Origin: an uncultured Bacteroidales bacterium
GTDB taxonomy: Bacteria > Bacteroidota > Bacteroidia > Bacteroidales > UBA932
Length of the DNA stretch: 59,063 nt
Reading direction: 5' to 3'
Assembly (NCBI GenBank): GCA_946185205.1
Contig: CAMHIP010000003.1
Coordinates: 1 to 59,063, forward strand
This document shows, piece after piece, positions 57,148 to 59,063 of the stretch. Numbering within the stretch: the stretch's first letter is position 1; each line of letters starts with the position of its first letter. The position numbers and the translations under genes are program-made. Below the pieces are notes generated by a model. It made no database searches, was not told the origin of the DNA, and was given only the letters and a program-made list of their open reading frames with translations.

Positions 57148-59063
57148 TTAGACACCTTTCTTGGCGCGGAGGATGGCCTGCGCGTCCGTCTGGTTGCTCA
57201 CGGGGACATAGTCCTTGAGCGGAACGATCTTCTCGTTGATCGCGTCGAGGAACCACTCCGGCTGCGGGAAGAAGGACTCCTCCAGCTCATGGCACGGGGT
57301 GATCCAGTTGCGGGAACCGAGCACCACGGGAGCCGCGTCGAGGTAGTCGAAGCAGAACTCGGTGATGTTGGCCGCGAGGTCGTTCAGGAAGCTGCCGCGG
57401 GCGCTGGCGTCGCCGGCGATGATGATGCGGCCGGTCTTCTTGACGGACTCGATCACCTTCTCGTAGTTGAACGGCACCAGGGTGCGGGCGTCGATGACTT
57501 CGGCCTCCATGCCGTATTTCTCCTTGAGCATGTCGGCGGCCTTGAGGGCGCGGTAGAGCGTGGCGCCGATCGTCAGGAAGGTGACGTCCTTGCCGGCACG
57601 CTTGATGTCCGGCTCGCCGAGCGGAATCTCGTAGTACTCCGCGGGCACGCCGCCCTCGTGGAACTGCTCGCCGATGCCGTAGAGGCGCTGGCTCTCGAAG
57701 AAGATCACCGGGTCGGTGCCCTGCAGGGCGCTGTTCATCAAACCCTTGGCATCATACGGGGTGACCGGGAAGACCACCTTCAGGCCCGGGATGTGGGTGC
57801 AGAGCGAAGTCCAGTCCTGGGAGTGCTGGGCGCCGTACTTGGAGCCCACGGACACGCGGACCACGACCGGCATCTTGAGGATGTTGCCGGACATGGCCTG
57901 CCACTTGGGCAGCTGGTTGAAGATCTCGTCGCCGCAGCAGCCGAGGAAGTCGCAGTACATGATCTCCGGGATCACGCGGCCGCCGCACATGGCATAACCG
58001 ATGGCCGTGCCGATGATGGCCGCCTCGGCAATCGGGCTGTTGAAAAGGCGGTGGTACGGAAGCGCTTCGGTCAGGCCGCGATAGACGGCGAAGGCGCCGC
58101 CCCACTCGCGGTTCTCCTCACCGTAGGCGATGAGCGAAGCGTCCTTGTAGAAACGGTCCACGACCGCCTCGAACACGCCGTCGCGGAAGTTGTACATCTT
58201 CATGTTGCTGACGGGCTTGCCGTCCTTGTCCTTGAAGAAGCGCTCCTTGCCGGCGATCTGCTTGACGCGGGGATTCTCCTCCATCGGCATCAGCACGTCG
58301 GGCTTGGCATCGCTCAGGGAGTCGATGCTCTGGTTGGAGAACATCATGTCGCCGAGCAGTTCGTTGTCCTTCACGAGATCCATGCGCGGGGACACCTTCT
58401 CGTCGATGGCGAGCTTGTAGCAGTCGAAGATGGTCTCCTTCACTTCCTTCTGGATGGCGTCGAGCGCCGCCTGGTCGGCCACGCCGGCCTCGATGAGGCG
58501 CTTGCCGTAGGCGACGATGCAGTCCTCGGCCTCCCAGGCGGCGATCTCCTCCTTGGTGCGGTAGGAAGACTGGTCGCTCGGGGAGTGGCCGCTGTAGCGG
58601 TAGGTCACGACGTCCAGCAGGGCCGGGCCTTCCTTCTTCTCGAGGAGGGCCTTCTTGCGGCGGAAAGCGTCGATCACGGCAAGCGGATCATAACCGTTCA
58701 CGCGCTCGGCGTGCCAGGCCTCGGCGTTGAAGCCGGCGCCCAGACGGGCCGGGAAGGTGTAGCCCATGGTTTCGCCCTTGGTCTGGCCGCCCATGGCGTA
58801 CTGGTTGTCCATCACGTTGAAGAGCACGGGCAGGCCGCCCTTCATGTCGCCCTCCCAGAGGGTGTTGAACTGGTCCATGCTGGCGAAGGTCATGCCTTCG
58901 AGGACCGGGCCGCGGGCCATGGCGCCGTCACCGAGGTTGGCGACGACGATGCCCTTCTTGCGGTTGACTTTCTTATACAGGGCGGCGCCCACGGCGATGG
59001 AGCCGGAACCGCCCACGATGGCGTTGTTGGGATAGATGCCGAACGGGGTGAAGAAGGTGTGCA
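57148..59063 (-). CDS. Fused alpha/beta 2-oxoacid dehydrogenase E1 (TPP-dependent), start beyond the window
   Basis: TPP motif GDGAMARGPVLEGMTFAS; RYSGHSPSDQSSYR; E1-beta SPIAEAAIIGTAIGYAMCGGRVIPEIMYCDF; frame open to window edge (HTFFTPFGIYPNNAIVGGSGS). Confidence 0.9.
   Translation of the reverse strand, partial: HTFFTPFGIYPNNAIVGGSGSIAVGAALYKKVNRKKGIVVANLGDGAMARGPVLEGMTFASMDQFNTLWEGDMKGGLPVLFNVMDNQYAMGGQTKGETMGYTFPARLGAGFNAEAWHAERVNGYDPLAVIDAFRRKKALLEKKEGPALLDVVTYRYSGHSPSDQSSYRTKEEIAAWEAEDCIVAYGKRLIEAGVADQAALDAIQKEVKETIFDCYKLAIDEKVSPRMDLVKDNELLGDMMFSNQSIDSLSDAKPDVLMPMEENPRVKQIAGKERFFKDKDGKPVSNMKMYNFRDGVFEAVVDRFYKDASLIAYGEENREWGGAFAVYRGLTEALPYHRLFNSPIAEAAIIGTAIGYAMCGGRVIPEIMYCDFLGCCGDEIFNQLPKWQAMSGNILKMPVVVRVSVGSKYGAQHSQDWTSLCTHIPGLKVVFPVTPYDAKGLMNSALQGTDPVIFFESQRLYGIGEQFHEGGVPAEYYEIPLGEPDIKRAGKDVTFLTIGATLYRALKAADMLKEKYGMEAEVIDARTLVPFNYEKVIESVKKTGRIIIAGDASARGSFLNDLAANITEFCFDYLDAAPVVLGSRNWITPCHELEESFFPQPEWFLDAINEKIVPLKDYVPVSNQTDAQAILRAKKGV

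Overview
GC-rich Bacteroidota-type chromosomal window; the assignment is inferred from TTTG-N20-TAnnTTTG promoters, an ECF sigma/FecR/TonB-receptor cassette and DUF4249/DUF4491 proteins. Layout: (i) three tandem MacB/FtsX-type ABC permeases (first truncated at the window edge), with a back-to-back antisense two-gene module (DUF5674-like plus a small conserved-type helical protein) between the first two; (ii) a GH10 xylanase-CE1 esterase fusion; (iii) an operon of an M49-like protein with an altered zinc motif, an AspT/YidE-type transporter and a YiiX-like cysteine hydrolase; (iv) lipid/aminotransferase genes, DUF3737-sdaA, and an aromatic amino-acid operon (pheA-aroC-tyrA-DAHP synthase); (v) a histidine phosphatase, DUF4491, and a small acidic lipoprotein translationally coupled to a radical SAM/SPASM enzyme that carries an in-frame palindromic repeat encoding IPGQARND; (vi) ECF sigma, FecR, STN-TonB receptor, DUF4249; (vii) a second AspT/YidE transporter, then a CAZyme cluster (GH3, GH78, GH2 with a LamG-like insert, GH36, DUF1593, a tandem-domain esterase) with an anaerobic sulfatase maturase and an AraC regulator but no SusC/D; (viii) a tandem class II aldolase whose second domain looks catalytically dead, convergent with an operon of SorE-like dehydrogenase, aldolase-SDR fusion, PHP protein and fused E1 alpha/beta 2-oxoacid dehydrogenase (truncated at the right edge). 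Best candidates for something undescribed: the repeat-invaded radical SAM/acidic lipoprotein pair, the DUF5674 module, the PHP/aldolase-SDR/E1 catabolic operon, and the degenerate-active-site paralogs. All family calls are by eye and memory of motifs; no searches were run. No tRNA, rRNA, CRISPR or transposase was recognised.
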